Assembly: GCF_964199755.1 (NCBI RefSeq)
Contig: NC_133906.1
Coordinates: 5,642,001-5,706,000 of the forward strand
DNA length: 64,000 nucleotides
Direction of reading: 5' to 3'
From: Larus michahellis
Taxonomy: Eukaryota; Chordata; Aves; Charadriiformes; Laridae
Position numbers and translations under genes: made by a program. This document shows positions 48,501-60,700 of the stretch, one piece after another. The notes under the pieces were generated by a model. The model was not told the DNA's origin. It did no database searches and worked only from the letters and a program-made list of their open reading frames with translations. How positions within the stretch are numbered: the first letter of the stretch is position 1; the number at the start of each line of letters is the position of its first letter.

Positions 48501-51236
48501 ACTGTATTTTTCTTTATTTAACTCTGAATAAATACTCCTCCATGCTGGCTAATAAAGCTGTCTCTTTGGGCAAAAGAATGACTCAAGTTTAACCTTAGCT
48601 GTTAAGTCATTAATTATCTTTTTTAACAGTATGCACATGTTCACACACCTCTTTAAATATATCTGAGAGTGAGTGGTAGTATCCAAACACATCGTTACCA
48701 GCTGCAGCCAGCTCAAGATAAAACATCACACCCACGGTCTCATCTGGGTGCAGATGAAACCCAGATGCACAAATGCTCAAGTTCTCCACAAGGGAGATGC
48801 TAAATGGTACATAAAAACACTTGTATCTTAGCCTTTAATGTTATGGACAGGTTCAGATTATTTTTACAGTGACTCTAATGACTAGCTGTCAGCCTTTTTT
48901 GTGTTCAAATCTGTTGTTCTACCATTATGGATAATTTAAAAACGCCTGAGTTTCCTAAAGACATCTGCTGAGTGAGGATGTTCGCTTCATCTCGAAATGG
49001 CTCGAAGTTTCAGGAAATGTTTTGGCCCTTGCAGGAGTCCCAAGGTGGAGATGCGAATGTGAGAAGCTTCTAGGAATGTGGAGCAACTTTGCTGCTTTTT
49101 CCTATGCACAGCTTCATTTTCAGCCTGCCTCATGTTTAAGCCCAGGGTCATGCCTGGGAAATAATGGGAGGTACTTTAGTTCCTTTATACGCATTTTCTG
49201 ACTGTTCATTCTTGATTTTTTTGGCTTTATGAAGCAGATTTTCTTCTTTATAGCTGTGCTGTCTCCATGAAGTTGGAGGTGACTCTCCCAGACTCATGAG
49301 GCATCAAGTTAGCAATGCCGTGAAGCAGGAGGAGTTCTGTGCGGCGCAGCAGGATCGTGCCAGTGCTGCTGTGGCTGGGACTGCGCAGAGGCACCAAACC
49401 GCAAGCTGACTCCGTGCTCTGGGAGGGGGACCCCGTGCTGGCCCCACGCAGGGAGCCGTCAGCCGTCCGCAGGAGATGTCTGAGGGGCGCCCAGCCCTCG
49501 TGCTCGGAGGTGTCAGGGTGTCTCTGTGTCCCCCTATGCAGCTCTCCAGGCACTGGCATGCAAACCAGCCTCTTGCGCAAGTTGCGATGTGTATCTCTGC
49601 CATCCCTCTTCAGGTGGCCGCTTATGTTGGTTTTAAAACCTAAATGCCTTCATTCCGTTAAGTCTCATTTTCGTGGAAGGGTTGTTCGCTGTAATGCATC
49701 CAGAACATGGCCAGGGAGGTGTCTGCGCAGGATGAGCCCGCTGCTCTCAGCCTTTCCTGGGCGGGGAGGCGTGGGGAACGGCCGCTTGCATGGCACAGAT
49801 ACACCCACGGGCATATCTCAGGATTGTGTTTGTCCAAAACCCTGAATGACTCTCTTTGAAATGGAAGCATGTATTTAGTTGCTTTCTCTTCGTCGCGATA
49901 CTAACTTCAAGTGTCTTAGAAATTCAGGCCAAAAAAAAAAAATCAGCTCTGCCTATAAGTTTATTGTATCGAATGCATCACGTGTGGCTGAGAACTACCC
50001 TGCTCTGCGGGTCTGAAGTGTGCGGCGGCGCTGAGGAGAAGATACTTAATGCTGCGGTTTACAGCCTCAGAGCAGTCACCGCGCCTGTCATCAGCCCTGC
50101 CTCCAGTCCTCAGATTCCCTTCTGCTGGGGGACGTTAATTAAGTTGTCTTAATCAGGATGCAGGCTTGCAGTATCAGTCCCCGACATAAGGAATCAGCTC
50201 TATAGACTCCCGGGGTGCTCTCAGACCTCCCCTGGATGCAGCTGCGTGCTCGGTGAGGAGAGCACCCAGCTGTGGGGGCTGGTGGTTTATCAGCTGAGGT
50301 GTAGACGAGTGCGTGTGACGCTGACGTGTGTGCTGGAGCAGCCCGGTAACTATTGCTGTGTGCTGAGCTTGCTTCAACAAATACTGTCAAAACTTAGTCC
50401 TGTGAGATATCAGACCCACACCTCCTGCCAGAAATAGCAATGGTGGATGTTTAAAGCCCATATGTAACACCAGCAGCCATTCAAGTTATTTCCCCATCAA
50501 TTTCTTTACTTTTTCAGGACAGATTTTGCCAAGGAGCTTCATCACTGCTGAGCTACATGGTAGGTATTTGCTTTTTGTCCATCCATTATAAAGCTATTTC
50601 ACTCTCATGTCCCAGATGGGGAGGGAACCTAAATTTAACGATTGGACGTGCCTCTACTTCTTCCAGCAGGCTCTTGTAAGACCGTGTTTAAGTGGGCGCC
50701 GTGTTACAAGCAGGTAGCTGGACGAGTATGGGGCAGAGGATTTTTATACGTCCCAGTCGCTGCTTCCAGTCCCTGCCCAGGCAGCGTCAGTTGTGATTCT
50801 GGAGTTTGCCCTTACAGCAAAGACAGAGCCAAGGACACCCTGTGAAAAGGTGTTTGGAGGGAGCTGTGGTGCCTGGGAAGATGGTTTCCCTCTGTCTTGC
50901 TGCATCTGTGCCAGGCTGTGTTTGCGTAAGTAAAACAAGGCTGCAAGGCCGGAGCGTTCCTCACCTGTGTACAGGGCAGCGAGTGCGTGGGAGAGCAGAT
51001 AGCGCAGGGCAGAAGTGCCTTTGGAGCAGGGCTTCTCTGAGGATGTTCCTCAGGGAACTGATGAATCTCAGTCCTGGAGACCTCTTCTGAGTGGTTAGGT
51101 TAATCCTATAACACAGGAGAAGCTTCCCACTCTCCTACTAGACCAGGCTGCTCTGTTCAAAATAAATACTAAAAACCCCTGAAGAAACCACAAAACCCAC
51201 CCCAAATAAACAACTGCACACTGGTAAAGGCAGGGA
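42575..51236. other. Intergenic sequence, no gene recognised
   Basis: About 8.7 kb of unique sequence. The first 350 bases after the tRNA are GC-rich. Frames of up to 173 codons (for example 47129-47650 on the minus strand) overlap open frames on the other strand and have no domain. AT-richer blocks at 47760-47990 and 48540-48640 carry octamer-like and homeodomain-like words and may be conserved noncoding elements. Confidence 0.55.
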
Positions 51237-51760
51237 CGTGACCTGCTGCAGAGACGGGGTGGATTACCAAGCCCAGAGAGAAGGGGGACACCGCTCCACG
51301 GACGGTTACAGCAGCGCCGTTGGGAATGCGAAGGTGGAGTGTTCCCAAACACGCGCTGCCTCGCTCTTTATTTATTGCGGGCGGCAATCGATTCCCTGGG
51401 CGGCAGGAAGGGCTGTGTTTACAGCAGGAGGGGGCCGAGCGGCAGAGCTCTGCGCAGGCACTGGGCTCCGCTCCCTGCTCTTGCCAGAGGGATGTTCACC
51501 AACTGCCCGCCGGCTTCTCCTGTGCAGGAGCTTTGCCAGCCCAGACGAAGAGGAAAACACTGGGAGAACGGACTTGCTTTGGCCCCAACGTGCTGCAGTT
51601 TCTCCCCGAGAGGCTGCATCCGTCGGGGGGAGGATGGAGGCACCCAGGAAGCCCCGCCTGAGGCGATGCCTGAGCGACCACCCGGGGGGCTCCAGCGGCA
51701 AGGGCTGGGACGGCTTCTGGAAGAGCGCAAGGGAAAAACGCCTCGCAGGTCAGTCCAAAG
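51237..51760. promoter_or_regulatory. Moderate CpG-rich patch, possible promoter or first exon
   Basis: About 500 bases with raised CpG density stand out from their surroundings. Overlapping open frames on both strands reflect GC content and are weak evidence. One frame starts at an ATG (51634) and runs to a good donor, CAG|GTCAGT at 51749/51750. That would make a 116-base first coding exon starting MEAPRKPRLRRCLSDHPGG. I do not recognise the protein or a second exon, so this stays a candidate. Confidence 0.25.
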
Positions 51761-54700
51761 GCATATGTAATCCTGAGCTGGTGGGAAATGAGCATCAGGG
51801 CTGTGGCCTTGATCAAGGAATGGGGCCATGTCTACTTTTTTGGCAAGCGCGCTCCTTTTAATGCTGCCGTGTCATGTGTCGTCCCGGTGTGTCGTACCAG
51901 GGCGCTGCCTTTGCCCGTGATGGTTTTTTTCCTTTGTGGGACCGAGTGGATCGAGAGCTGTGAAACTTCAGATATAGCTAGAATTTTATTTCTAGCTTTC
52001 AATATTTATACTTGTTCTTTGGCTGGAGATTTGTAGGCATTTTAAAAGATGAAGGTGTCCGTCAGCTGCCCGGTGCCCAGCAGCCTCTTCTCAAGGCACA
52101 CGGGTAATTTTTAAACCTGTATGACTGCAAGGAGTTGCGAGGACAGGCCCAGAAATAAGCCTGAGGGAGTAAATGAAGGAATATTCCCTTAGATACCAGC
52201 TTTTGTGTGATGATACATAAAGAACTTGGGACAATATAGCAAAAGTCACTTTCTGAGAAACTAGCTGCTAGTGCGCAAACAGGCTGCTGGCCTGCTGCCT
52301 GGGGAGGGAAATGCCAGCATTGCGCGGCAGGATGGCATCGGTGCTTATGAAATGCACGCTAAACAAAACCTCCTCTGGAACAGCAAGTGTTGCTGGCAGG
52401 ACCTTTGGGAACTTTAAGCCTGGTACTTTGTGGTAAAAATATATATGTTTTTAGGAGCAGTGCGGAACACTAGGTAGGTGAACACAAGGAGTTTCTTCCA
52501 GAGCTTTGAGTTCAGATCAGGCAGATTTTCAGAGTGAAGCTGATATACAGAAGTTCTGGATAAACCCAGGTGTGATGGAGCAAATCTTTCCAGACCCCCT
52601 CAGAGTGCACAAAGTACTTTCACCTCCTGTTAACAGCTATTGCGGGTGGCCCAGCACTGAGGTTATTTTTCAGTTGAACTCCAAAGATTTTAGTGGACAG
52701 GGGGTAAAAAAAAAAAAATCCATCACTGTTTTTGCCTGGACTGACTGCGGTAGGAGCCAATTTGATGCAAGGCCAAATAGGGAACTTGTGCTCCAGTTTG
52801 TTCTTTCTTCCCGCTGCCATTTGTCGCCGTTATGCTCTTGGGTGTTGCTGATCTTCACAAGGACTGCAACGAACAACTCGGGCAAAACGTAAGAGAGTAG
52901 GTAGTGGGGAGTAGCTTGACTAAAATAAGTGAAACGTAAAATCTCCAATTCGATCCTTTCAATCTGTAAATCTGCGCCCCTCAGAGCGATACCGGGGTGA
53001 AGGATGGACACCTGCAGGAGGGGGTTTGTAAAGCAGCAGGCAATCCTGAGGGCTGGTGTGAAGCAAAGGCCTGACCAGGCTCCTTCTGCTGGTACTCCAT
53101 AACAAATATTAGTGGATCTGTCACTCCAAGATCCCTGGATTTTGCACCATTTCTTTTCTGCCAGGGCAGGCCAGGTGCCCCAAAAGGCAGCGTGGACTGG
53201 TGCACGGCCAGCGGGACCCGCGCTGCCTGGGGTGGCCGTGCCCTGCTTGGTCCGCGCTGCCGGGAAATGGGCAAGCCCGAGGAGGAACAGGGTGGGTTTG
53301 GTGCCAAGCATCACCTGGGAACACGTGTGGTTACACCCCCCGAGCGGCTTGTCTGGTGCCTGTGCTTTGCAGGAAGGTTTCTGCTATACTGCATAGTGGA
53401 AGCATATGGAAACAGCGCTGTGCAATTGTTGGGTAAAAAATATATATAATGTTTTCTTTAGCTGGATCCAAGAACTTCTTGTCCCTGACAGATGCAAATG
53501 CATGGCAGAAACCCTTAAAGTTTGCTCCCTTGGCTAAATCCAAATTTTTACCTTCATGTTGTCTTGTCTTTAAAAATAAATAAAAAAATAACAATGGCAG
53601 ATTGTTCTTATTGACCTTAACATTGACTTGTCTTTAAGAAGTTGAAAATTAAAAAATTAAAATAACCATAGATTGGTCCAAGAGGGCTGACGCTGCCTTC
53701 AGGGTGCTGACCCTCCAACTTTTCCATTTCGCTTTTTAACATCAGCATCTCTGATATCTCCCTGGTGTGTCTTGAAATGTAACTGATATCTACAAGCCAA
53801 AGCATAACTGGAAAACTCTTAAGAATGACTGTCACAGAGCCCATTTCCTAAAGGTTTCTTTTCTTCTACCTGATGTTGTCAGCAAATCTGGGGCTGGCGT
53901 GGTTGGTGCAAGGATGTAGGATTTTGGAGTGGCTGTTGCTCAGAGAATCAACGTGAGCCAACCAGGCTAAGGGTCAGTTCTGTGCTTCTCTTCATTCGTG
54001 GTGCTTACAGAAATATGTGAACTTGAACCTGCATGGTTTTTCAGGAAGCCTTTCTAGGATGTCAAAAATAATACCTCTGTCTGTGCAGCTCCCTGTCCAC
54101 AAGTCCTCACGCCGAGCTCTCAGGCCGTGTGCTAGCACGCATTCACGGAGCAGAGCCTGGGGCAGCCGTCCCACGTGCGGGGCCCCATGACAGCCGGGGG
54201 TGGCGGGGTCCAGGGCTGCCCTGGGACCCTGCGCCGCCAGGCACAGAGGAGAACGCTGGGCTCGCTAAGCAAAGCTCCTCCTTTTTGGCGCCCTGGCCCC
54301 AGCAGGGAGCTGGCAGCATCGCAGACAGGGCAAGAGTAATAGATGTTCTAGTTACTGAAAATGGCTTTCTGGATTAATTGTTTTAAGAAACTTGGTGGGT
54401 TGCGCATAGGCCTTTCCACCTGTGGCTTGCATTCATCTTTGCAGAGACAGATTTTGGTGGCAGTATTTCCATCTGGCAATCCGCCGTTCTCTCTCTTGCC
54501 GTCCCCCCCTCCAGACCCAAGACTGCGTTCAAAATAAGTCGAAGCTCCAACAGCCAAACTGAGATTTATTTTCCCCCGCCCGGAGCCTCAAGGCACTTCA
54601 CTCTTTATAAGAAGACCTTTCAGAGGTGCCAAGGGGCTTAACTGTTATTGAAAAAACTTCCCTATTCCTCTTTCAAAACAAGAAGCTCGTTATTCTTTGG

Positions 54701-57700
54701 GCTGAAGATAAGTTTCAGTTTGGAGGTTTATTGATGCCGCTGGTGAGGCGTGATATGCTCCTCCCCAAGGATGGAGCAGAGGCTGTCGGATTAGTTTGGG
54801 ACTTTCCGTGGAGGAATAGGACATTGGGAATTGTATTTGTGTGTAAGATCTATAATTTGGGGGTCTCCAAGGTCCTCAAACCGCTTTGAAAATCCTAGCT
54901 TTAATTTGCATGGGCTGGTCACGACTCTGGCGTTGGAGCACGAAGGCGTTTGAGCTGGACTGAAAGGCAGCACCAAACCGTAGTCGGTGCTTGCAGTCCT
55001 GGAGCCCATCCTGCCAGACCAGCACTACAGCCCATTGGGAGCGGTGAGGGGTTTATCAGGTACACACACGGGATGTGCTGCTCAGTAGAGTATCGAGCAT
55101 TTGCTGGGGAGTGAAAGTAACACAAATTCTGCTGGACGGATGGTCTCTTTCTTCTGTAAAACAATAGCCCTTACTTAAATTACAACTTTTCCAGATGGTA
55201 TGAATAAGGCTGAGCACGATCAGGAAGCCTTTTGAGGAGCTCAGAGTTCAGGCATTTGCCATTTCTCAGGAAGGTTTGCACCATCCCTCTGTCCTCAGCT
55301 GGTGTAAAGGCATGAACTCCCACTTCTGGTCCCGGAGCATATCACAAAGATCAGCCTTCAGGACCACAGTTTATTGCAATTCTGGGTTTCTGAGAAAGAG
55401 GTTGTAAAATAGTAATCCTGATGTTAATTGGAAAATATATACATACACACGCATTGAGAGAAACAGTATATCAAAATAGGTTTTGCGTTAGACAACAAGA
55501 CTTCAAAAAATAGAAAGTCTTTCAACAGTTTCCTATTCCATGCCCCTGGCTGAACTCAGCCTATCCGCTCCTAGGGTGACACAATTTAGGTAATTCTCAA
55601 AAACCCAAGCTGTAGCTATCTTAAAAACCCATAGAGGCCGTCTCTTATTCCAAATACAAGCTAAAGAGCTTTTATCAATGTGGACCTCTGCTCTTTAAGG
55701 TACTTTAATTCTATGGAGCCTTTCACGACAGCTGTTCTGGCACTTCATTTGGCCGAAGCTGTTCCCTGCTGCCGTAGCGCCTGCACCAGACGCGCGGGCC
55801 TTTGTCCCCAGGGCTGTGCTGGTACACGTGCCGTTGTTGGTGATACGGGTTAGAGCTGCAGTTTTTCAAGTTTCTACAGATATCGGACATGATCTGTTAT
55901 TTGTCAGAGGAGAAAAATTATTTCTCATATAGTGTGTTTGATAGACTTCCTTTAGAGAAGTACGGGAGAAAATTAGGCGTGACGAACTCCTTGCTTTGTC
56001 GAAGTAATTCTTCATACTCTAATTGTATTGTTTTCTGTACAACAACAGGGGAGTTATAAGTTATTGTGACTGAGTTCAATCATGCCTGAGTTGTTATTAG
56101 TTCTTCTACTTAATGATGTTGAAACCAAAGCTAATACCAAGAAAGCAGCTGTATTCAGTAGAGCAAAAGATACATTTTCTTCCACCTAATATTATTACTT
56201 CTGTTCTCTTCTAAAAAGAATGTTGTCATAAGGCTTTCCAGTGAAGGAATTAGGGAACTCTTCAGTGCACTTGTATTTCTGGGTCAACGCAGAGGAGAAG
56301 ACAATAAAGCCCCAAGAATGGTATCAGACCTGCTCTTGGCCGGGTCCCCAGAAGGGCAGCTGAGTGAGCCCTTCCCAGCGGCTGCATCCCCCTATTTTGG
56401 GACATAAAAAAAGCCATACCGAGAGCTTTCGGTGAGGGGAGACAAGCCAGAGCCTTTTGGAACAAATCCCTTTGTGCCAGTCCAGCTGCTGTGTAGTACG
56501 AAGGGCTGGGAAGCAGAGATTTAGCAGCGTGTTTGGTGCTGTCTCCTCTCCTTCTCCGTGGACGGCTGGCTGTGCTCCGTGCCGGGGGTCTCCCTGGCGG
56601 CTCCCCTGGGCTCGCAGGAGCACAGGGAGACTGAGACGCCCATCCCCTGCCTGGGATGGGGCGGGGGGCCACCTGCACCCCCTGGCTCTGCTCCCATGGT
56701 CTGTCGGGGGCTTTTTCCAGGACACTGTTTGCCTTGACAAATATTTTGCAGTGTTGCCACAAGGACCCAGGGAGACTGCCCAAAGCCGTATGCAAACCTA
56801 AAAAAATGAAGGGTGCTGTAGCCCGTGCTGCGCCCCTGCCCACCGCCGTGACGCGGGGTTGAGGGGAGGGCTCCCGCGGGTTGGTGCCATGCTGACTCCC
56901 TTTCCCCCAGCAGTGCCTGGCCCAGCCCCATCCCCGGGCTAATGCAGCCCACCACGGCCAGGCGGAGATGGTCGTCCCCCTGCCAATGCTGCCACCGCAC
57001 AGCGTGTCTGCAGCCGAATGCACAAGATCCTCACAGAGGGTCTGGCGGACCCTGGGAGGAGGGACCTCCACCACGGGCATCACCAGAGGTTGCTTTGTCT
57101 GCAGGGCAGGTCACCGCAGGCTTTATATTTCCATTACGACCTGGTGCTCTCTTCTCCTGCCTTGCCTGTACAAAAGAGAGAGGGCAGGAGCAGTGATTTT
57201 CACTGTGCCGGCAGCTCTGCTGGCAGCCGGGCACGTTGCAGAGCCCTGACGCGGAGCCTGGTGGGAGCAGCGGGGAGGTGAGACATGACCTGGGCTGGAG
57301 GGGCTCAGGGTGCTGCAGGAGGCGGCCAGCCATACCCAGGAGCGGGACAAGGCTGTCCCCCACTCAGCCAGGTCACTGCCTCCTCTCCAGCAGCAATCGT
57401 GTTGCTGAACCGCTCCCGGGGCTCTCGCTGAGCAGGGCAGGGCTCTGCCGTGGCTGGATGAGCAAGTGTGGAGAGATGCTCCCCCCGGGCTGAGCCCGCG
57501 CTGCTCCTGCTCATCTGGGCACAGCACCCAGTACTGCTGACCTGCCCAGCTCTCCCTGCAAGAGCATGGGGGTCCAGACCTTTGAACATATTTTTTAGGG
57601 ACTGTAGTGATTTGGCTCCTTATGCCTTGAGATTTCCCCACCTTTTTAGTCTTGCAGTCACCACCAGAGACTTGTGTTGGCTCAAGCCTCCTTCCAAGAC

Positions 57701-60700
57701 ATCCATTCCCCGCCTGTACGTATCAGCCGCCCATAACCCGGCCTCTGCTGGGCTTGTGTCTGAGCACACAGCTCTGCTGAGCCCTGCTTGGAGATGAAAC
57801 ATCTTGTGTTGACTTGTTTCTGACCCGGGCGACCTTCCAGAACAGACAGTTGCATGCGAGTTACACTGGACTGTGAGAAAGCAGCACAGACATGTTTTTT
57901 CCTAAATATAAGGGACAGAGCCATGGGTAGTATTTACTACCCTGCACCGTATGCAAGAGCTCAAATACGGCTGCTTCTCGGCTTGGCCTGGACTCTGTGA
58001 AGAGCAAGTGATGGCTGCCTGGGCTGAGTGTCCTCCTGGCTGCAGAACGAAGCAGGGTTTGGTGTGTACCTAGCTGGAAGCCTGGAGATGCCCTTCATTT
58101 GCTTTAAGGAGAGGTTCAGGGGCAGCAGGGCAGCGTGATGAACGTCAGCCAGTGCTCTGCCATGCGCAGCCCCATCCCTTGTAACGTGGGCAGGTGGTAG
58201 CGGACTGTAGTGGCATTTGGAGAAGGAACTAGAATGTTGTCTGCACCAAAACATGCTAACTAGAACAAAACCTCACCACTTCTAAGTGCTGGGAGAAGGA
58301 CAAATGGCATTCACTGGTGGCACGGCAGAGCTATAGTGCATTCATACTGAACCGGACCAGGTGGCACCTGCCTGGTGTCCTCTCCCCAGCACTGACCAGA
58401 TGCAGAGGCGTGGGGACTCTGAGCTTACAGAAGCACACCTGTATGCAAACAACATATATGACAATACTACTCCAATTAAAAAGTATTTAAGATGTGAGGA
58501 TACGGGCATCAGTGACCCTGAAAAGGTCTGCAAAGGGGAAGATGATACATTGCTCCATGTATGACAGGATGGCCAAAACACTAACGTGGCGTGTGTGCAC
58601 AAACTCCAGGTGACTTTAAGGAGCTGCAGAAGGTTGATTACTTTTCTGACAACAGCTGTTGCCATTGCTCCTGGGCTGCTGTTCTTAGCCCAAGCATCGC
58701 AATTCAAAAAAGAAATTGGTAAAGTGGATAATGCTCTTACTGGAGACCACGTAGGAGATCCAGCTACTGGATTCCTGCTGTTCCTTCTGACTCGTGGTCT
58801 CCAGCAGTGACAGAGGGGAGCAGCTGCTGCTCCTGCAGAGCTGGGCCGCTGACAGAGGGAGGCTGAAACTCCCAGAGCCTCAAAGAAAATTTTATTAAAG
58901 AAAGGAAAAGCAAAATGGTCACGTTCTCCTGGTATTCTTTCAGGTTCTCTTTCCTTCTCTCATGCCAGCATCTACCCAGGCAAACCACCGCTGCGCTGCT
59001 GCCCAGATGGCTGCCAGCTGACCCACCGACTACGCGACTCGTGCTCGCTCACTGCAAGCCACACAGAAATGTACCGCTCTGTCTTTGTAAACAGGCTAAA
59101 AATACCGCGGTGCTGTTCCTCCGAGGCCCCGGGAGTTCAGAGAGGCTGGGAAGGAAGCCGGGGTCAGGCCGCCGCCGGGGAGCAGGCGCAGGCATCCCAT
59201 GTGGGCACGGAGCCACGGGACGGGCCCCTCCGGCTCTGTAGAAACTGGGGCTGGCTAGAAGACACGGTGCTGGTGTCAGGCGAGTCAGTGGTGCCAGGAC
59301 GCCATGGGTTAGTGGTAATTGTGCGCGAGTACGGGAGATGGGACCTGGAAAGCCCCAGAGCCCAGTGCGGCAGTGGGGAGCAGACTGGGGTGGTGGGACT
59401 GCTCACAAAGCTTAGCTTTGGCTCTGCTCCTCTTCTGAAGGGTAATTATTCTCTTTTCTGTATCACTGCATGCACTGGGTTCAGAGGTGCGGGTACCAGC
59501 ATCCTGCAGAACACTGCCTTCTCCAGGCGGTGCCGCCCCCAGTCAACCAGGGGTGACACTTCTCTGAAGGGTGCCCTGAGCGAGGCTTGTGTCTCCGTCT
59601 CCTCTGGCTTCTAGAGTCAGAAAAGACTGTTCTTTCAGACATCCTCTTGCATTTCTATTTTCTGTCCTTGTCACAACAGCGTACCTTGTTGGCTATCCTG
59701 ACCACATCCCGGTCAGGGTAACCAGGACCCGAGGCTGGATGTCCCCCTCCACAAATGATCCGGAAGCGTGTTCCAACTAGAAACTTCATCAGAGTTATTT
59801 CAGTTTGCTGTATATGTCTGGCAGCCACAAGGACCTGAAACATTTTTGGATTTTCCTTCATTAGTGCATAACGTCGTTAACCTGGTATGATACTGTGTGG
59901 CACAGAGTTAATCAGTAATGAGCGCTGGTGCCCCGACAGGCATCTGTTGTGTGCTGTGAGCAGCTGAACACGGAGACCAGGGATCAGCTCTGGTCTCCCA
60001 GCAATAACGGCAGTGATCTCTGCTGTGTGCGCTGCCTGGTTTCTCCATCTCTCCACTGTACTTGTAAAATTAAATTTCCTCAGTGGCGATGGGAGCTCTC
60101 CCTGGGTCTGGGGGAACCACCTGGTGCCGGGCAGTTCAGTCTCAAACAGAGAGGGAATAGGTCCAAAACTGAATGGTGGGCAATAAACACGTTAATGCCC
60201 AAATATGCTACTGGCATCCTCTAGTCTCTACCTGCCTCAAAACTCCAGGGAACCCCAAACAGCCCAGCGCTCAGGTGGGTTGGTGGGGAGGTGCGTGCAG
60301 CCCACCTCGCCGGGAGCACCTGGGCCTGGCCACCTTCCCCACTGCCAAATAAATTCAAACCCTGATCAGCGGCCTCTTCCCAGCCAGAATGAATTCGATA
60401 CAGAGATTGTTTTAAAGAAAATAACCTTTGCTGTGTAAGCGTTTCTGTGTAAAAGCACCAGATTTAGCATGCTTTTCCCATTGCCTCTGGCAAATTGAGA
60501 GCGGAGTGTGAGGGGCGGTGTCCGCATTATAGCACTGGGCAGCGTGCTCCGCACTGAGCTCACTCAGCTGGGCCACGCTCCAGTTTATCGAGGATTTCTC
60601 ACTGTCGTAACTCTAGTGCTTCGCGTACCTCCGCGCGTTTCATTTGTCTCCGTCCTGCAGCTGATTTAAACTATATGTATCCTGCATTTATGTCCTGACA

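Noticed and set aside
51238-51861. + strand frame of 207 codons
   Set aside because: Three overlapping frames on each strand are open here and most of the peptide looks random. Only the 3' portion from 51634 to the donor is kept, as a low-confidence exon candidate.
56262-57083. Minus-strand frame of 273 codons
   Set aside because: GC-rich sequence with open frames on both strands. No recognisable domain, signal peptide or family motif, so I treat it as chance.
59698-59718. Inverted TGACC/GGTCA words resembling a nuclear-receptor element
   Set aside because: The spacing (seven bases, everted) is not a standard high-affinity arrangement, and such short words are common by chance.
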